Assembly: GCF_900104795.1 (NCBI RefSeq) | Contig: NZ_FNTG01000001.1 | Span: forward strand, 62,001 to 126,000 | Length of the DNA stretch: 64,000 nucleotides | Origin: Burkholderia sp. WP9 | GTDB lineage: Bacteria; Pseudomonadota; Gammaproteobacteria; Burkholderiales; Burkholderiaceae | Reading direction: 5' to 3' | Translations under genes and position numbers: made by a program | Notes under the pieces: model-generated | What the model was told of the DNA's origin: nothing | What the model saw: the letters and a program-made list of their open reading frames with translations, nothing else | Databases searched by the model: none | Shown: in pieces, positions 26,083-35,792 of the stretch | Position numbering within the stretch: position 1 is the stretch's first letter | How the letters are laid out: every line of letters starts with the position of its first letter

Positions 26083-27527
26083 CAATGATTCTGGTGGCGG
26101 CCGTCGCAGTGCTGGCGGTCGCATTGGTCATTGCGCTGGCCTTGCTGATGCGAGGCCACAGCCGCGCGCAAGAGAGCGAGCAGTTCGAACTGCTCAACGA
26201 GCGGCTGGACGCCTCGACCGACGCGCAAGCACACGCCTACGAGCGTCTCGAACGGCAACTGCGCAATGACATCACCGAGACCGCGCGGGTGTCGCGTACT
26301 GAACAGAGCAGCGGCTTCGCGCACTTTCAGCAGACGCTGGCGGCGCAGTTCAGCAGTATGACGACGGTGCAGGGCGGCAAGATCGACGGGTTCGCCCAGC
26401 AGCTCGACGCCGTGCGTCACAGTCTGCAGGCGCAGGCCCAGCAGGCGCGCGACGAGCAGGGCCGCTCGCTCAAGCAGTTCGGCGACACGCTGAGCCTGCA
26501 ACTGGGGCAACTCACGGAGGCGAACGATCGCCGTTTCGCCGAGGTGCGCGCAACCATCGAACAGCGGCTGAAGGATATCGAGGCGAACAACTCGGTCAAG
26601 CTCGAGGAAATGCGCCGCACCGTCGACGAAAAACTGCACGCCACGCTCGAACAGCGTCTGGGTGAATCGTTCAAGCTCGTGTCCGACCGGCTCGAGCAGG
26701 TGCACCGCGGACTGGGCGAGATGCAGACGCTGGCGGCCGGTGTCGGCGACCTGAAGAAAGTGCTCACCAATGTGAAGACACGCGGTACGTGGGGCGAAGT
26801 GCAGCTGGAAGCGTTACTGGAGCAACTGCTCACCGCCGACCAGTACGCGAAGAACATTGCGACCGTGCCGAGAAGCACGGAGCGCGTCGAGTTTGCGATC
26901 AAGTTGCCCGGGCGCGCGGAGCAGGGCGGCGTGGCCACGCCGGTTTGGCTGCCCATCGACGCCAAGTTTCCGCGTGAAGACTACGAGCGTCTGATCGAAG
27001 CGCAGGAGCGCGCCGATCCGGTCGCGGTGGAAGAAGCCTCCCGCGCGCTCGAAGCGCGGATTCGCGCCGAGGCCCGCACGATTGCGGAGAAATACGTGTC
27101 GCCGCCACACACCACGGATTTCGCGTTGCTGTTCCTGCCGACCGAAGGCCTGTACGCGGAGGTGTTGCGCCGGCCGGGCCTGACGGACCTGCTGCAACGC
27201 GACTATCGCGTGACGATCGCCGGTCCGACTACGCTGACCGCATTGCTCAACAGTCTGCAGATGGGTTTTCGCACGCTCGCTATCGAAAAGCGGTCGAGCG
27301 AGGTGTGGCAGGTGCTCGGCGCGGTGAAAACTGAGTTCGGCAAATTCGGTGACGTGCTGGCGAAGACAAAGGCGCAACTGGAAACCGTCACGCGTTCTAT
27401 CGAAGCGGCGGAAACGCGCACGCGTGTCATGAGCCGCAGACTGCGCGATGTCGAGGCATTACCGGGCGAGGAGGCGAGCGAGTTGCTCGGCGATGCGCTC
27501 TCGGGTGCGGAGCCCGAAGAGCAATGA
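26079..27527 (+). CDS. rmuC: DNA recombination protein RmuC homologue
   Basis: A 482-residue protein with one N-terminal membrane segment (residues about 3-24). A long coiled coil follows to about residue 220 (repeated QLD, RLEQ, EEMR heptads). The RmuC core begins LKKVLTNVKTRGTWGEVQLEALLEQLL and includes LPIDAKFPREDYERL and FLPTEGLYAEVLRRPGL. RmuC is thought to limit DNA inversions and to act as a nuclease on replication or repair intermediates. Overlaps the dehydrogenase gene by four bases; convergent with the acetyltransferase gene. Confidence 0.95.
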   Translation: MTMILVAAVAVLAVALVIALALLMRGHSRAQESEQFELLNERLDASTDAQAHAYERLERQLRNDITETARVSRTEQSSGFAHFQQTLAAQFSSMTTVQGGKIDGFAQQLDAVRHSLQAQAQQARDEQGRSLKQFGDTLSLQLGQLTEANDRRFAEVRATIEQRLKDIEANNSVKLEEMRRTVDEKLHATLEQRLGESFKLVSDRLEQVHRGLGEMQTLAAGVGDLKKVLTNVKTRGTWGEVQLEALLEQLLTADQYAKNIATVPRSTERVEFAIKLPGRAEQGGVATPVWLPIDAKFPREDYERLIEAQERADPVAVEEASRALEARIRAEARTIAEKYVSPPHTTDFALLFLPTEGLYAEVLRRPGLTDLLQRDYRVTIAGPTTLTALLNSLQMGFRTLAIEKRSSEVWQVLGAVKTEFGKFGDVLAKTKAQLETVTRSIEAAETRTRVMSRRLRDVEALPGEEASELLGDALSGAEPEEQ

Positions 27528-27588
27528 GGGTACGGGGCTAACGGTTAGGTGTGGCGGAACCCGGCGTGAAGCTCCGCCCGCCAATCAC

Positions 27589-28077
27589 TCAGGCACGCGC
27601 GCCCGCTGCCAGCTGTTCAAGCGCGTCACCTGTCAGGCGCACCACGCGCCAGTCGGGCATGACGGTCGCGCCCATCTTTTCATAGAAGCTGATGGCCTGC
27701 CGGTTCCAGTCGAGCACGGTCCATTCGAAGCGCGCGCATTGCCGTTCCACCGCCAGGGCGGCGAGGCGTTGAATCAATGCGGTGCCCAGACCGCTGCCGC
27801 GTTGCGAGGGTTGTACGTAGACGTCTTCGAGATACAGTCCGCGCTTGCCGACGAAACTCGAGTAATTGTGGAAGAACAGCGCATAGCCGACGATGCGTCC
27901 TTCGCTCTCCGCTACCAGCGCTTCAATAGAAGGCCGCGCGCCGAACAGCGCGTCGCGCAAGCCCTCTTCGGTTGCGACGAAGACGTGCGTGAGGCTTTCG
28001 AATTCCGCGAGCTCGTACGTCAGCGCGAAGATCGCGCTGGTGTCGGCAGGCGTGGCGGCGCGGATCGTCGCGGGCAT
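27589..28077 (-). CDS. GNAT-family N-acetyltransferase (diamine acetyltransferase-like)
   Basis: A 162-residue single GNAT domain. The acetyl-CoA pyrophosphate loop is QRGSGLGTALIQRL near residue 110, after the LYLEDVYVQPSQ strand, and the end has NRQAISFYEKMGATVM. The layout (ALFFHNYSSFVGKRGLYLEDVYV) resembles spermidine/spermine acetyltransferase-like enzymes. The acceptor substrate is not proven. Its ATG shares a base with the stop of the upstream small membrane protein gene (TAATG). Confidence 0.9.
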   Translation of the reverse strand: MPATIRAATPADTSAIFALTYELAEFESLTHVFVATEEGLRDALFGARPSIEALVAESEGRIVGYALFFHNYSSFVGKRGLYLEDVYVQPSQRGSGLGTALIQRLAALAVERQCARFEWTVLDWNRQAISFYEKMGATVMPDWRVVRLTGDALEQLAAGARA

Positions 28078-28352
28078 TACGCTTCTTCCGGGGCGTCGGT
28101 CAGTTGGATTTCAATTCCGCCGAAGCGCGACGCAACCCAGTTGTACGCATGGCAGGCGATCCATAGCAGGACGAAGCCGAGAATCGCATTCAGCAGCAGC
28201 GCGCTGAACACCGTGCTCAGTTCCACCGAACCATAGCGCACGAACGCCACCAGTACGCCCAGCAGCACGATCGGTACCGAAAACGTCAGGTACACGAGGA
28301 TCAGTGCTTTGGCTGTCTGTCCTGGTGCAATGAACGAAATCTGTTTTTTCAT
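28077..28352 (-). CDS. Small two-helix membrane protein of unknown function
   Basis: A 91-residue protein starting MKKQISFIAPGQTAKALILVY. Two hydrophobic stretches (about residues 16-40 and 48-70) suggest an integral membrane protein; the C-terminus is acidic (TDAPEEA). I do not recognise the family; similar DUF-type proteins are common in Burkholderiales. Its stop overlaps the acetyltransferase start, and no strong ribosome binding site precedes its own ATG. Confidence 0.75.
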   Translation of the reverse strand: MKKQISFIAPGQTAKALILVYLTFSVPIVLLGVLVAFVRYGSVELSTVFSALLLNAILGFVLLWIACHAYNWVASRFGGIEIQLTDAPEEA

Positions 28353-28432
28353 GTAAGTCAAACCCGTGTGTCGTAGTGGTAATGGGTAAAGCTATGAATG
28401 GCCGCTGGCGAGAGCGAGGCGTGAGCCGGGCG

Positions 28433-29734
28433 TTAGATGAGGCCGTCGAACAGCATGATCGCGACGCGCTCCCCTTGCGCAATCTCGCCCTCATCGTGCC
28501 CGAGCACGATGAAGCAATTGGCTTCGCTCATCGAACTCAGCACGCCGGAACTTTGTGAGCCGGTTGGCGTGACATGCCATTGTCCGTGCGCGTCCTGTTC
28601 GGCTACGCCGCGCTGGAACTCGGTGCGGCCGGCGCGCTTGCGGATGGCTTTGCGGCTCAGGGCGTGAATGAACGGCAACGGTTGCGGTGTTGCGCCCGAC
28701 ATCAGCAGCAGCGCCTCGCGCACGATCTGATAGAAGGTCACCATCACGGCGACCGGATTGCCCGGCAAACCGAAGAATAACGCGGGAAGCCCGAGCCCGG
28801 GTCGCTCGCCGGACCAGACGCGGCCGAAGGCGAGCGGCCGGCCCGGCCGCATGGCGAGACTCCAGAAGGCGACGTCGCCGAAAGTTTGCAGCAGTTGTTT
28901 GGTGAAATCGGCCTCGCCGACCGAAACCCCGCCCGAGGTGAGCACCACGTCGGCGCTCGCCGCCGCGCTGCGCAAGGCGGCTTCCATCGCGGCGGGCTCG
29001 TCGCGCACCACGCCGAGATCGAGCGTGTCGATGTTCAGGCGCCGCAGCATGGCGAACAGCGTGTAGCGATTGCTGTCGTACACGCAGCCCGCGTCGAGCG
29101 GCTCGCCGAGCGAGCGCAATTCGTCGCCGGTGGAGAAGAAGGCCACGCGCAAGCGCCGCTTGACATTGATTTCGCCGATGCCGAGCGAGGCCAGCAAACC
29201 AAGGTCCGACGCGCGCATGATACGGCCCGAGCGCAGTGCGGCGTGGCCGCGCGCGAGATCTTCGCCGGCGAGACGCCGGTTCGCGCCGGCCGCCACGGCG
29301 TTGGCGGCGAAGCGGATCGAACCCGAGTCGGCGTCGCGCTCGACCACCTCCTGCGGCACGACCGTGTCGCAGTCGGCCGGCATGCAGGCGCCGGTCATGA
29401 TGCGCACGCATTGTGTGGTTTCGACGCGGCCCGTGAACGGATGCCCGGCGAGCGCTTTGCCGGCCACCGTCAACTCGACGGTGGCGCCGCCGGTGGCGAG
29501 TGCCGCGCTCTTGAACGCGTAGCCATCCATGGCGGAGTTGTCGTGCGAAGGCACGTCGATTGGCGACACGATATCCGCCGCGAGCACGCGGTCGAGCGCA
29601 TCGCGCAGGGGCACGCGTTCAGTAGCCGTGACCGGTGCGGCCCACTGGCGAACAATCGCCTGAGCGGCTGACACGGGTAGCGCGTGAGGATCGTACTGCG
29701 CGACGCAGCGGGAGAATTCGTTAGGCGTGGTCAT
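28433..29734 (-). CDS. moeA: Molybdopterin molybdotransferase MoeA
   Basis: A 433-residue protein of normal MoeA length that inserts molybdate into adenylylated molybdopterin. Motifs are SHDNSAMDGYAF (conserved domain I loop), IMTGACMPADCDTVVPQE, the MogA-like FSTGDEL and TSGGVSVGEADF, and the nucleotide loop GLPGNPVAVMVTF. The frame runs 26 codons upstream of MTTPNEFSRC, but the internal ATG fits the family. It is downstream of mobA and moaA on the same strand, forming a molybdenum cofactor cluster. Confidence 0.97.
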   Translation of the reverse strand: MTTPNEFSRCVAQYDPHALPVSAAQAIVRQWAAPVTATERVPLRDALDRVLAADIVSPIDVPSHDNSAMDGYAFKSAALATGGATVELTVAGKALAGHPFTGRVETTQCVRIMTGACMPADCDTVVPQEVVERDADSGSIRFAANAVAAGANRRLAGEDLARGHAALRSGRIMRASDLGLLASLGIGEINVKRRLRVAFFSTGDELRSLGEPLDAGCVYDSNRYTLFAMLRRLNIDTLDLGVVRDEPAAMEAALRSAAASADVVLTSGGVSVGEADFTKQLLQTFGDVAFWSLAMRPGRPLAFGRVWSGERPGLGLPALFFGLPGNPVAVMVTFYQIVREALLLMSGATPQPLPFIHALSRKAIRKRAGRTEFQRGVAEQDAHGQWHVTPTGSQSSGVLSSMSEANCFIVLGHDEGEIAQGERVAIMLFDGLI

Positions 29735-29808
29735 GAAGAGCGGGACGTCGCGACCGGAGGCGGCAGCGGCAGTTGCCGTGCGGCCGGAGCGGGATTTCAA
29801 CCGGGGCC

Positions 29809-30423
29809 TCAATCACGTTCGAGGTCGGCGAGTTCTTGTAGCGAATTGATATTGTAAAACGCGCGCTCGTCGGTAAAGACGACTTCCTCCGTCTTGTGGC
29901 GCGCGTACCACGCGCGGACTTTGCGCTCGCCGGCCTCCAGAAAGGCCGCCAGATCGTCCGCGAGGCCCGTGCGCAACAGTGCGAAAACGGGGTGCAGGGA
30001 CAACTGACCGTGCGCGTCGGAGGTGGCGACCGTGGCGATATCGGCGCCGTTCGAGTCGAGCGCGCGCGCAAGACGCTCGGCGAGGTCGGCGGGAAGCCAC
30101 GGCGAGTCGCAGGGTGCGCTGAGCACATAGCCGGTTCCCGCTGCTCGCAAGCCCGCGAGCAGACCTGCCAGCGGGCCCGGAAATCCGGCCAGCGTATCGG
30201 CCACGACCGTGGCGCCGTACGGCGCACCGAGTGCGGCGTAAGCTTCGGCATGCCGATTGGCGCTGATGAGCAACGCGCCGGTTTGCGGTGCGAGGCGCTT
30301 GAGCACATGGCCGGCGAGCGGCTCGCCGTGCAGCGTTTGCAGCCCCTTGTCGGCGCCGCCCATGCGTGTGGCGCGTCCGCCCGCGAGCAACAGGCCGGTG
30401 ATGTGTTCGCGCGTCGGTCTCAT
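29809..30423 (-). CDS. mobA: Molybdenum cofactor guanylyltransferase MobA
   Basis: A 204-residue nucleotidyltransferase beginning with the diagnostic LLAGGRATRMGGADKGLQ, in which the Gly-rich loop binds GTP and the Lys is catalytic. SAPCDSPWLPADLAERLARAL follows near residue 100 with the metal-binding Asp. It attaches GMP to molybdopterin to make the MGD form used by the DMSO reductase family. A ten-base spacer separates it from moaA and 74 bases from moeA, so the three genes are one likely operon. Confidence 0.95.
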   Translation of the reverse strand: MRPTREHITGLLLAGGRATRMGGADKGLQTLHGEPLAGHVLKRLAPQTGALLISANRHAEAYAALGAPYGATVVADTLAGFPGPLAGLLAGLRAAGTGYVLSAPCDSPWLPADLAERLARALDSNGADIATVATSDAHGQLSLHPVFALLRTGLADDLAAFLEAGERKVRAWYARHKTEEVVFTDERAFYNINSLQELADLERD

Positions 30424-30433
30424 GCGCCGCCGC

Positions 30434-31543
30434 TCAGCCGCCGATGTACGACATTTCGACCCGACGGCCGTCGCGCGCGCCTGAATCGGCCGGGTTGCTG
30501 CCGCGCAGTTGCGAATACCGGTCGCCGCGGCCTTGCCAGATTTCGGCGATGGCGGTGGCGATACCGGCGTCGCTCGCGCCGTTGCGCACCAGTGCGCGCA
30601 GGTCGTGCCCCGACGACGCGAACAGGCACAGATAGAGCTTGCCTTCTGTGGACAGACGCGCTCGCGTGCAACTGCCGCAAAACGCCCGGGTCACGCTCGA
30701 AATCACGCCGATTTCGCCGCTGCCGTCCGCATAACCCCAGCGCTGCGCGGTCTCGGCGGCGCTGTGCGCTTCGAGCGGCGCGAGCGGGAAGTGCTCGGCG
30801 ATGCGTGTGACCACGTCGGCGGACGGCAGCACTTCGGTCATGTTCCAACCGTTCGACGTGCCGACGTCCATGTATTCGATAAAGCGCAACACTGCGCCCG
30901 AGCCTTTGAAATGACGCGCCATCGGCACGATTTCACTATCGTTCGTGCCACGCTTGACGACCATGTTCACCTTGACCGGCGCGAGCCCCACCGCATGCGC
31001 GGCGGCAATGCCGTCCAGCACGTCCGCGACGGCGAAGTCGGCGTCGTTCATGCGGCGAAACAGCGTGTCGTCGAGCGCGTCCAGGCTCACCGTGACGCGG
31101 GTCAAACCGGCGTCTTTCAGGCTGCGCGCCTTGCGCGCCAGCAGCGAACCGTTGGTGGTCAGCGTCAGATCGAGCGGACGGCCCGCCGGCGTGGTAAGTT
31201 GCGCGAGCCGGTCGATCAGGAATTCGAGATTCTTGCGCAACAACGGTTCGCCGCCCGTCAGACGGATTTTTTCGACGCCGTGCGCGACGAAGATCCGCGC
31301 CACCCGTTCAATTTCCTCGAAGCTCAGCAGGTCGCTGTGCGGCAAAAAGGTGTAGTCCTTGTCGAACACCTCGCGCGGCATGCAGTAGACGCACCGAAAA
31401 TTGCAGCGATCCGTGACCGAAATGCGCAGGTCGCGCAGCGGCCGCGCGAGCTTGTCGTGCAGCGCGCCGCTAGGCGTCTGCACGGGGCCGCTGATAACCG
31501 GCACAGCGCTGAAATCGGCAACAGGGATGATGCGTCGGGACAT
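30434..31543 (-). CDS. moaA: GTP 3',8-cyclase MoaA (radical SAM)
   Basis: A 369-residue radical SAM enzyme that converts GTP to 3',8-cyclo-7,8-dihydro-GTP, the first step of molybdopterin synthesis. The N-terminal cluster is Cys47-x3-Cys51-x2-Cys54 in [19 protein letters not shown] motif follows (SAM-binding GGE). The C-terminal cluster is in [21 protein letters not shown]. The last residues are IGG, the C-terminal Gly-Gly pair of MoaA, which is needed for function. MoaC, MoaD and MoaE are not in this window. Confidence 0.97.
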   Translation of the reverse strand: MSRRIIPVADFSAVPVISGPVQTPSGALHDKLARPLRDLRISVTDRCNFRCVYCMPREVFDKDYTFLPHSDLLSFEEIERVARIFVAHGVEKIRLTGGEPLLRKNLEFLIDRLAQLTTPAGRPLDLTLTTNGSLLARKARSLKDAGLTRVTVSLDALDDTLFRRMNDADFAVADVLDGIAAAHAVGLAPVKVNMVVKRGTNDSEIVPMARHFKGSGAVLRFIEYMDVGTSNGWNMTEVLPSADVVTRIAEHFPLAPLEAHSAAETAQRWGYADGSGEIGVISSVTRAFCGSCTRARLSTEGKLYLCLFASSGHDLRALVRNGASDAGIATAIAEIWQGRGDRYSQLRGSNPADSGARDGRRVEMSYIGG

Positions 31544-31716
31544 GGTTGCTTCGCTTAATTGCTTCGCGTGTTTGCTTTGCTCAGTGCTTGAACTTAGTGC
31601 TTGAAATCAAAGCTAGATATTCATTCTATCGGAAATGCCTCAAAAGGCAGTGGGACCCCCCGGCGGTGTCGGGTATACGGGGAGGTGCATGCCACCGGCG
31701 CGCCCGCGCTGCGCAT

Positions 31717-31746
31717 AAAAAAAGCCCGCCATGAAGGCGGGCTTTG
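31717..31746 (-). terminator. Intrinsic terminator downstream of rne
   Basis: AAAGCCCGCC and GGCGGGCTTT form a 10-bp stem with a four-base loop, followed on the minus strand by a T-run. It lies 20 bases after the rne stop codon. Confidence 0.88.
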
Positions 31747-31764
31747 CTGGTGGAGCGGGGCAGC

Positions 31765-34700
31765 TTACTGCGGGTGCTTACCCGTTTCCACTTGTTGCAT
31801 CGGCGCGCTGTCGAGCGGCGGCAACGATTTACGCTCGCGCACCACGCGAGCCGGCTTGACCGTCTGCGCGGCCGCTTCCTGAGCGGCGCGAAGCTTGTCG
31901 GCGTCGGTGTTCACCCAGACGAGACCGGCTTGTTCCAGCACCGGCTTCAAGGCTTCCGCCGACACGGCGCCATGACGCGGTGCTTGCGGTGCAACTGCGA
32001 CAGGCGCGGGCTCGATCACCGTCGGCTCGACCGCGGCCACAACCGGCTGCGTTTCGGCGATCTCGGCATGCAACACAGGCTGAGCCGCCGGAGCTTCGAC
32101 GACCGCAACCGGAGCGGCGGTTTCGACGGGAGCCGGCGCGGCTTGTGCTTCGACAGGCGACGCCACCACCGGCGTTTCGACTTGAGCCTGAGCCGGTGCT
32201 TCAAAGCGTGCGACCGGTTCAACCAGCGAAACCGTCTCGCTGACGGCCGGCGCGGCTTGCGCTGCTTCGACCGGCACGGCAGCGGCGGGCGCTACCGGCG
32301 TTTCGGCGACCGGTTCGACAGCAGCCGGAGTCGCCGGCGCCTGCGCTACCGGGACGACCGTTTCCGTCTTCGCAGCCTTTTCGACAGCCAGAGCCGGCGT
32401 TTCGGTAGCAGCGTGCAGTTCGGTGACCACGGCGGTTTCAGTCGCGACAGCGGCGACCACCACCTCTACCGGCGTCACGTTCTTCGCCTCGTTGACTTCC
32501 GTCTTGTGCTCGACAGGTTGATGCGCGGTGCGCACCGGCGCTTCGTCGGCAACGCTGGCGTTGTCGCCTTCAGCTTCCGCGACGTCCGCTGCGAGGTTGC
32601 CGTTCACGTCCTCTTCACGCTCACGACGACCACCGCGACGGCCGCGACGGCGACGACGACGCTCTTCACCTTCACGCGCCACGGCTTCCTGATCGATCGG
32701 CGCGCCGTTTTCGCCCAAGGCGGTCTGGTTTTGCGCCAGTTCTTCCGCCGGTTGAGCGTCGCTTTGCGTCAGAGACTCGGTGGCTTCAGCTTGCGGCTTG
32801 CGGCGCTCGCCACGTTCAGCGCGATCACCACGTTCACGCCGTTCGCCACGCTCCGGACGTTCGCCGCGCTCGCCACGTTCAGCGCGCGGTGCGCCTTCGA
32901 CGGCTTCCGCACGGTCGTTGCCGCGATTCTCGCGGTCACGGTTTTCGCGACCCTCGCGACCTTCACGCGGTTCGCGTGGCTCGCGGGTTTCGCGCGGTTC
33001 ACGGCCTTCGCGGGCCTCACGCGGTTCACGGTTGCCACGCGGCTCGCGCGCTTCACGCGGCTCACGGCCTTCGCGTGCTTCACGCGGTTCGCGTTCCTCG
33101 CGACGCTGCGACGGCTGCTGGCCTTGAGCCTGACGGCCGCCGGTCGCGCCTTCGCCGCGGCCCGCTGCATCGCGGCCGCCTGCGCCGCCACGGCGATTGC
33201 GGTTGCGATCGCCACCGCGTTCACCGGTGCGCTCACCGCGCTCCGTGCGTTCGCCGCGTTGCGGACGCGTCTGCTTGTCGGTCGTAGCCGGCGCGACAGG
33301 CGCCGGTGCCGCCGGCTGCATGCCGAACAGATTCTTCAGCCAGCCGATGAACCCACCGCTTGCCGGCGTGACCGCGACCGGAGCCGGGGCAGCGACAGGG
33401 CGAACCGGTGCGCTCGGCGCCGGCTTTTCAGGCGTGATGCCCTTGACCGCCGCTTCCTGCTTCGGCTTTGCTTCTTCGGTGCGCTTGCTGTAACCGGTTT
33501 CCGATTCGAGTTCGCGGGCCGCTTCTTCGGCCATCTTCCACGAAGCGCGCGGTTCGTCGAGGCGCGCGTCGTCGTGACGCAGACGCTCGAGCTTGTAATG
33601 CGGCGTATCGAGATGCTTGTTCGGAATCAGGACGACGTTGACCTTGAAGCGCGACTCGATCTTGTTGATTTCAGCGCGCTTTTCGTTCAGCAGGAAGGCG
33701 GTCACTTCGACCGGCACCTGGCAGTGAATTGCCGCGGTGTTTTCCTTCATCGCTTCTTCCTGAATGATCCGCAGCACTTGCAGCGCGGACGATTCGGTAT
33801 CGCGGATGTGACCCGTGCCGTTACAGCGCGGGCAGGTCACGTGGCTGCCTTCGGACAGGGCCGGGCGCAGACGCTGGCGCGACAGTTCCATCAGGCCGAA
33901 ACGCGAGATCTTGCCCATCTGGACGCGCGCACGGTCGTGCTTCAGCGCGTCTTTCAGGCGTTGCTCGACTTCACGCTGGCTCTTGGCCGATTCCATGTCG
34001 ATGAAGTCGATCACGATCAGGCCGCCCAGATCGCGCAGGCGCAATTGGCGGGCGACTTCGTCGGCGGCTTCGAGGTTGGTGCGCGCGGCGGTTTCCTCGA
34101 TGTCTGCGCCCTTGGTGGCGCGGGCCGAGTTCACGTCGATCGCGACCAGTGCTTCGGTGTGGTCGATCACGATCGCGCCGCCCGAGGGCAGCGGCACCGT
34201 GCGCGAGTACGCCGTTTCGATCTGGTGTTCGATCTGGAAGCGCGAGAAGAGCGGCACGTCGTCGTGATACCGCTTCACCTTGCTGACATTGTCCGGCATC
34301 ACGATATCCATGAAGGCGCGTGCCTGGTCATGAATTTCAGTGGTGTCGATCAGGATTTCGCCGATATCCGGCTGGAAGTAGTCGCGAATCGCGCGGATCA
34401 CGAGGCTCGATTCGAGATAAATCAGCATCGGCTGACCGTTCGAACCGCTCTGCGACGCAGCTTCGATCGCGCGCCACAGTTGCATCAGGTAGTTCAGGTC
34501 CCACTGCAGCTCTTCGGCGCTGCGGCCAATGCCGGCCGTGCGCGCGATGATGCTCATGCCTTCCGGCAATTGCAGCTGCGCCATGGTTTCGCGCAGTTCC
34601 TGACGGTCGTCGCCTTCGATCCGGCGCGACACGCCGCCGCCGCGCGGGTTGTTCGGCATCAGAACCAGATACCGGCCGGCGAGCGAAATGAAGGTGGTGA

Positions 34701-35043
34701 GGGCCGCGCCTTTGTTGCCGCGCTCTTCCTTTTCGACCTGAACGATCAGTTCCTGGCCTTCACGGAGCGCGTCCTGGATGCGCGCCGAGCGCATGTCGAC
34801 GCCGTCGCGGAAATACTGGCGGGCGACTTCCTTGAACGGCAGAAAGCCGTGGCGGTCTTCGCCGTAGTTGACGAAACAGGCTTCGAGCGACGGCTCGATG
34901 CGCGTAATGATGCCCTTGTAAATATTGCCTTTGCGCTGTTCGCGCCCGGCGGTTTCGATGTCGATATCGATGAGTTTTTGCCCATCGACGATGGCGACGC
35001 GCAGTTCTTCCTGCTGCGTCGCGTTGAACAACATTCGTTTCAT
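31765..35043 (-). CDS. rne: Ribonuclease E
   Basis: A 1092-residue endoribonuclease that starts 5'-dependent mRNA decay and rRNA/tRNA processing, assembled on the inner membrane. The first 510 residues are the catalytic half: an S1-type RNA-binding fold near 35-120, the catalytic Asp segments [13 protein letters not shown] and VIDFIDM (near residue 347, E. coli D346), and the Zn-link CPRCNGTGH near residue 404. From about 510 the protein is low-complexity and unstructured. It is rich in Arg/Glu runs such as REPREAREG near 645-720 and alternating Val/Ala/Pro/Glu near the end, typical of a degradosome scaffold. It is divergent from rluC. Confidence 0.97.
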   Translation of the reverse strand: MKRMLFNATQQEELRVAIVDGQKLIDIDIETAGREQRKGNIYKGIITRIEPSLEACFVNYGEDRHGFLPFKEVARQYFRDGVDMRSARIQDALREGQELIVQVEKEERGNKGAALTTFISLAGRYLVLMPNNPRGGGVSRRIEGDDRQELRETMAQLQLPEGMSIIARTAGIGRSAEELQWDLNYLMQLWRAIEAASQSGSNGQPMLIYLESSLVIRAIRDYFQPDIGEILIDTTEIHDQARAFMDIVMPDNVSKVKRYHDDVPLFSRFQIEHQIETAYSRTVPLPSGGAIVIDHTEALVAIDVNSARATKGADIEETAARTNLEAADEVARQLRLRDLGGLIVIDFIDMESAKSQREVEQRLKDALKHDRARVQMGKISRFGLMELSRQRLRPALSEGSHVTCPRCNGTGHIRDTESSALQVLRIIQEEAMKENTAAIHCQVPVEVTAFLLNEKRAEINKIESRFKVNVVLIPNKHLDTPHYKLERLRHDDARLDEPRASWKMAEEAARELESETGYSKRTEEAKPKQEAAVKGITPEKPAPSAPVRPVAAPAPVAVTPASGGFIGWLKNLFGMQPAAPAPVAPATTDKQTRPQRGERTERGERTGERGGDRNRNRRGGAGGRDAAGRGEGATGGRQAQGQQPSQRREEREPREAREGREPREAREPRGNREPREAREGREPRETREPREPREGREGRENRDRENRGNDRAEAVEGAPRAERGERGERPERGERRERGDRAERGERRKPQAEATESLTQSDAQPAEELAQNQTALGENGAPIDQEAVAREGEERRRRRRGRRGGRREREEDVNGNLAADVAEAEGDNASVADEAPVRTAHQPVEHKTEVNEAKNVTPVEVVVAAVATETAVVTELHAATETPALAVEKAAKTETVVPVAQAPATPAAVEPVAETPVAPAAAVPVEAAQAAPAVSETVSLVEPVARFEAPAQAQVETPVVASPVEAQAAPAPVETAAPVAVVEAPAAQPVLHAEIAETQPVVAAVEPTVIEPAPVAVAPQAPRHGAVSAEALKPVLEQAGLVWVNTDADKLRAAQEAAAQTVKPARVVRERKSLPPLDSAPMQQVETGKHPQ

Positions 35044-35775
35044 TGAACGGCTCCAGAGCGGCTTAGCCAGCCCATCGCTGCGCGGTTGTCAGTCGCGAGA
35101 GCGAAGCGGGCAGCGGCATGCCGCGCCTTATTGTGTTTTCACAAGCACGCTGGAGCGGGAAAACTGGCGGGAGAATTGCCTGAGAGGGCCCGGCCCCATT
35201 GAAAAATGGGCGCGGTGCCGCAGGGCACATGCGAACACGGCTTCAAATAACGACCCGACACGCCGCGGGTTCTGCCGGCAGACCTTCAAAAGCCTTCGTC
35301 CACTCGCGCCGGTGCGCCAACTGGGCGCGTGACCGGAGGGTCGAAGGCTGCGGCCGTGCCGCAGCGGGAAGTTCGCGCAGTCGGCGCGTCTTTTCCTGCT
35401 GGGGGTGTCTCGCCTCATTTTGACGTCGCCATGTCTTGTACTTTCTACAAGACGCCTCGGGCGCACGCCGTATTTTCGCAACTTGCAGCCTCGTACAACT
35501 GGGCGTCAGACCGCCCGATACCGAAGCTGAAAGTTAAATTCTTTTTTACCAAAATTCCGTTACCGTCGAAGCCGACCTTGACCGAACGCGCCTATGGGCG
35601 CCGTCCCTGCCGGGCACTGACTTCGTGCGTGCAACTTGTTGCATCTCATTTTCAGGGTGAGCAACCAGACCCCGGCGCAAGTAAAATAACGGTTTATCGC
35701 TTGCGCCTGCGCAATCCGCCCGAATTCCGAACACTGCGCCGGCCGCCGCAGACTGCTGGGCAAATTATATTCAGA
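35044..35775. other. 732-base spacer between rne and rluC, no protein gene seen
   Basis: No convincing coding signal is seen on either strand. If the minus-strand promoter overlapping the rluC start is used, nearly all of this spacer is an rne leader of about 0.7 kb. In other bacteria rne is autoregulated through a long 5' leader, so the length is in keeping, but no structure could be compared here. The segment 35530-35570 is A/T-rich. Confidence 0.5.
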
Positions 35776-35792
35776 ATGAAAGAGTTAGGCAA
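35764..35792 (-). promoter_or_regulatory. Candidate rne promoter lying over the rluC start codon
   Basis: On the minus strand TATAAT (35769-35764) is perfect and TTGCCT (35792-35787) matches four of six -35 bases, 17 bases apart. It spans the rluC ATG, so the two divergent transcripts would compete. Confidence 0.45.

Noticed and set aside
31744..35046. Open reading frame of about 1100 codons on the plus strand, antisense to rne
   Set aside because: It mirrors the rne gene exactly. The strand opposite Arg/Glu/Ala-rich codons lacks stops in GC-rich DNA, and the product is Arg/Phe/Leu-rich with no domain.
35329..35775. N-terminal extension of rluC
   Set aside because: No S4-like or other domain and no ribosome binding site; homologues start at the ATG used.
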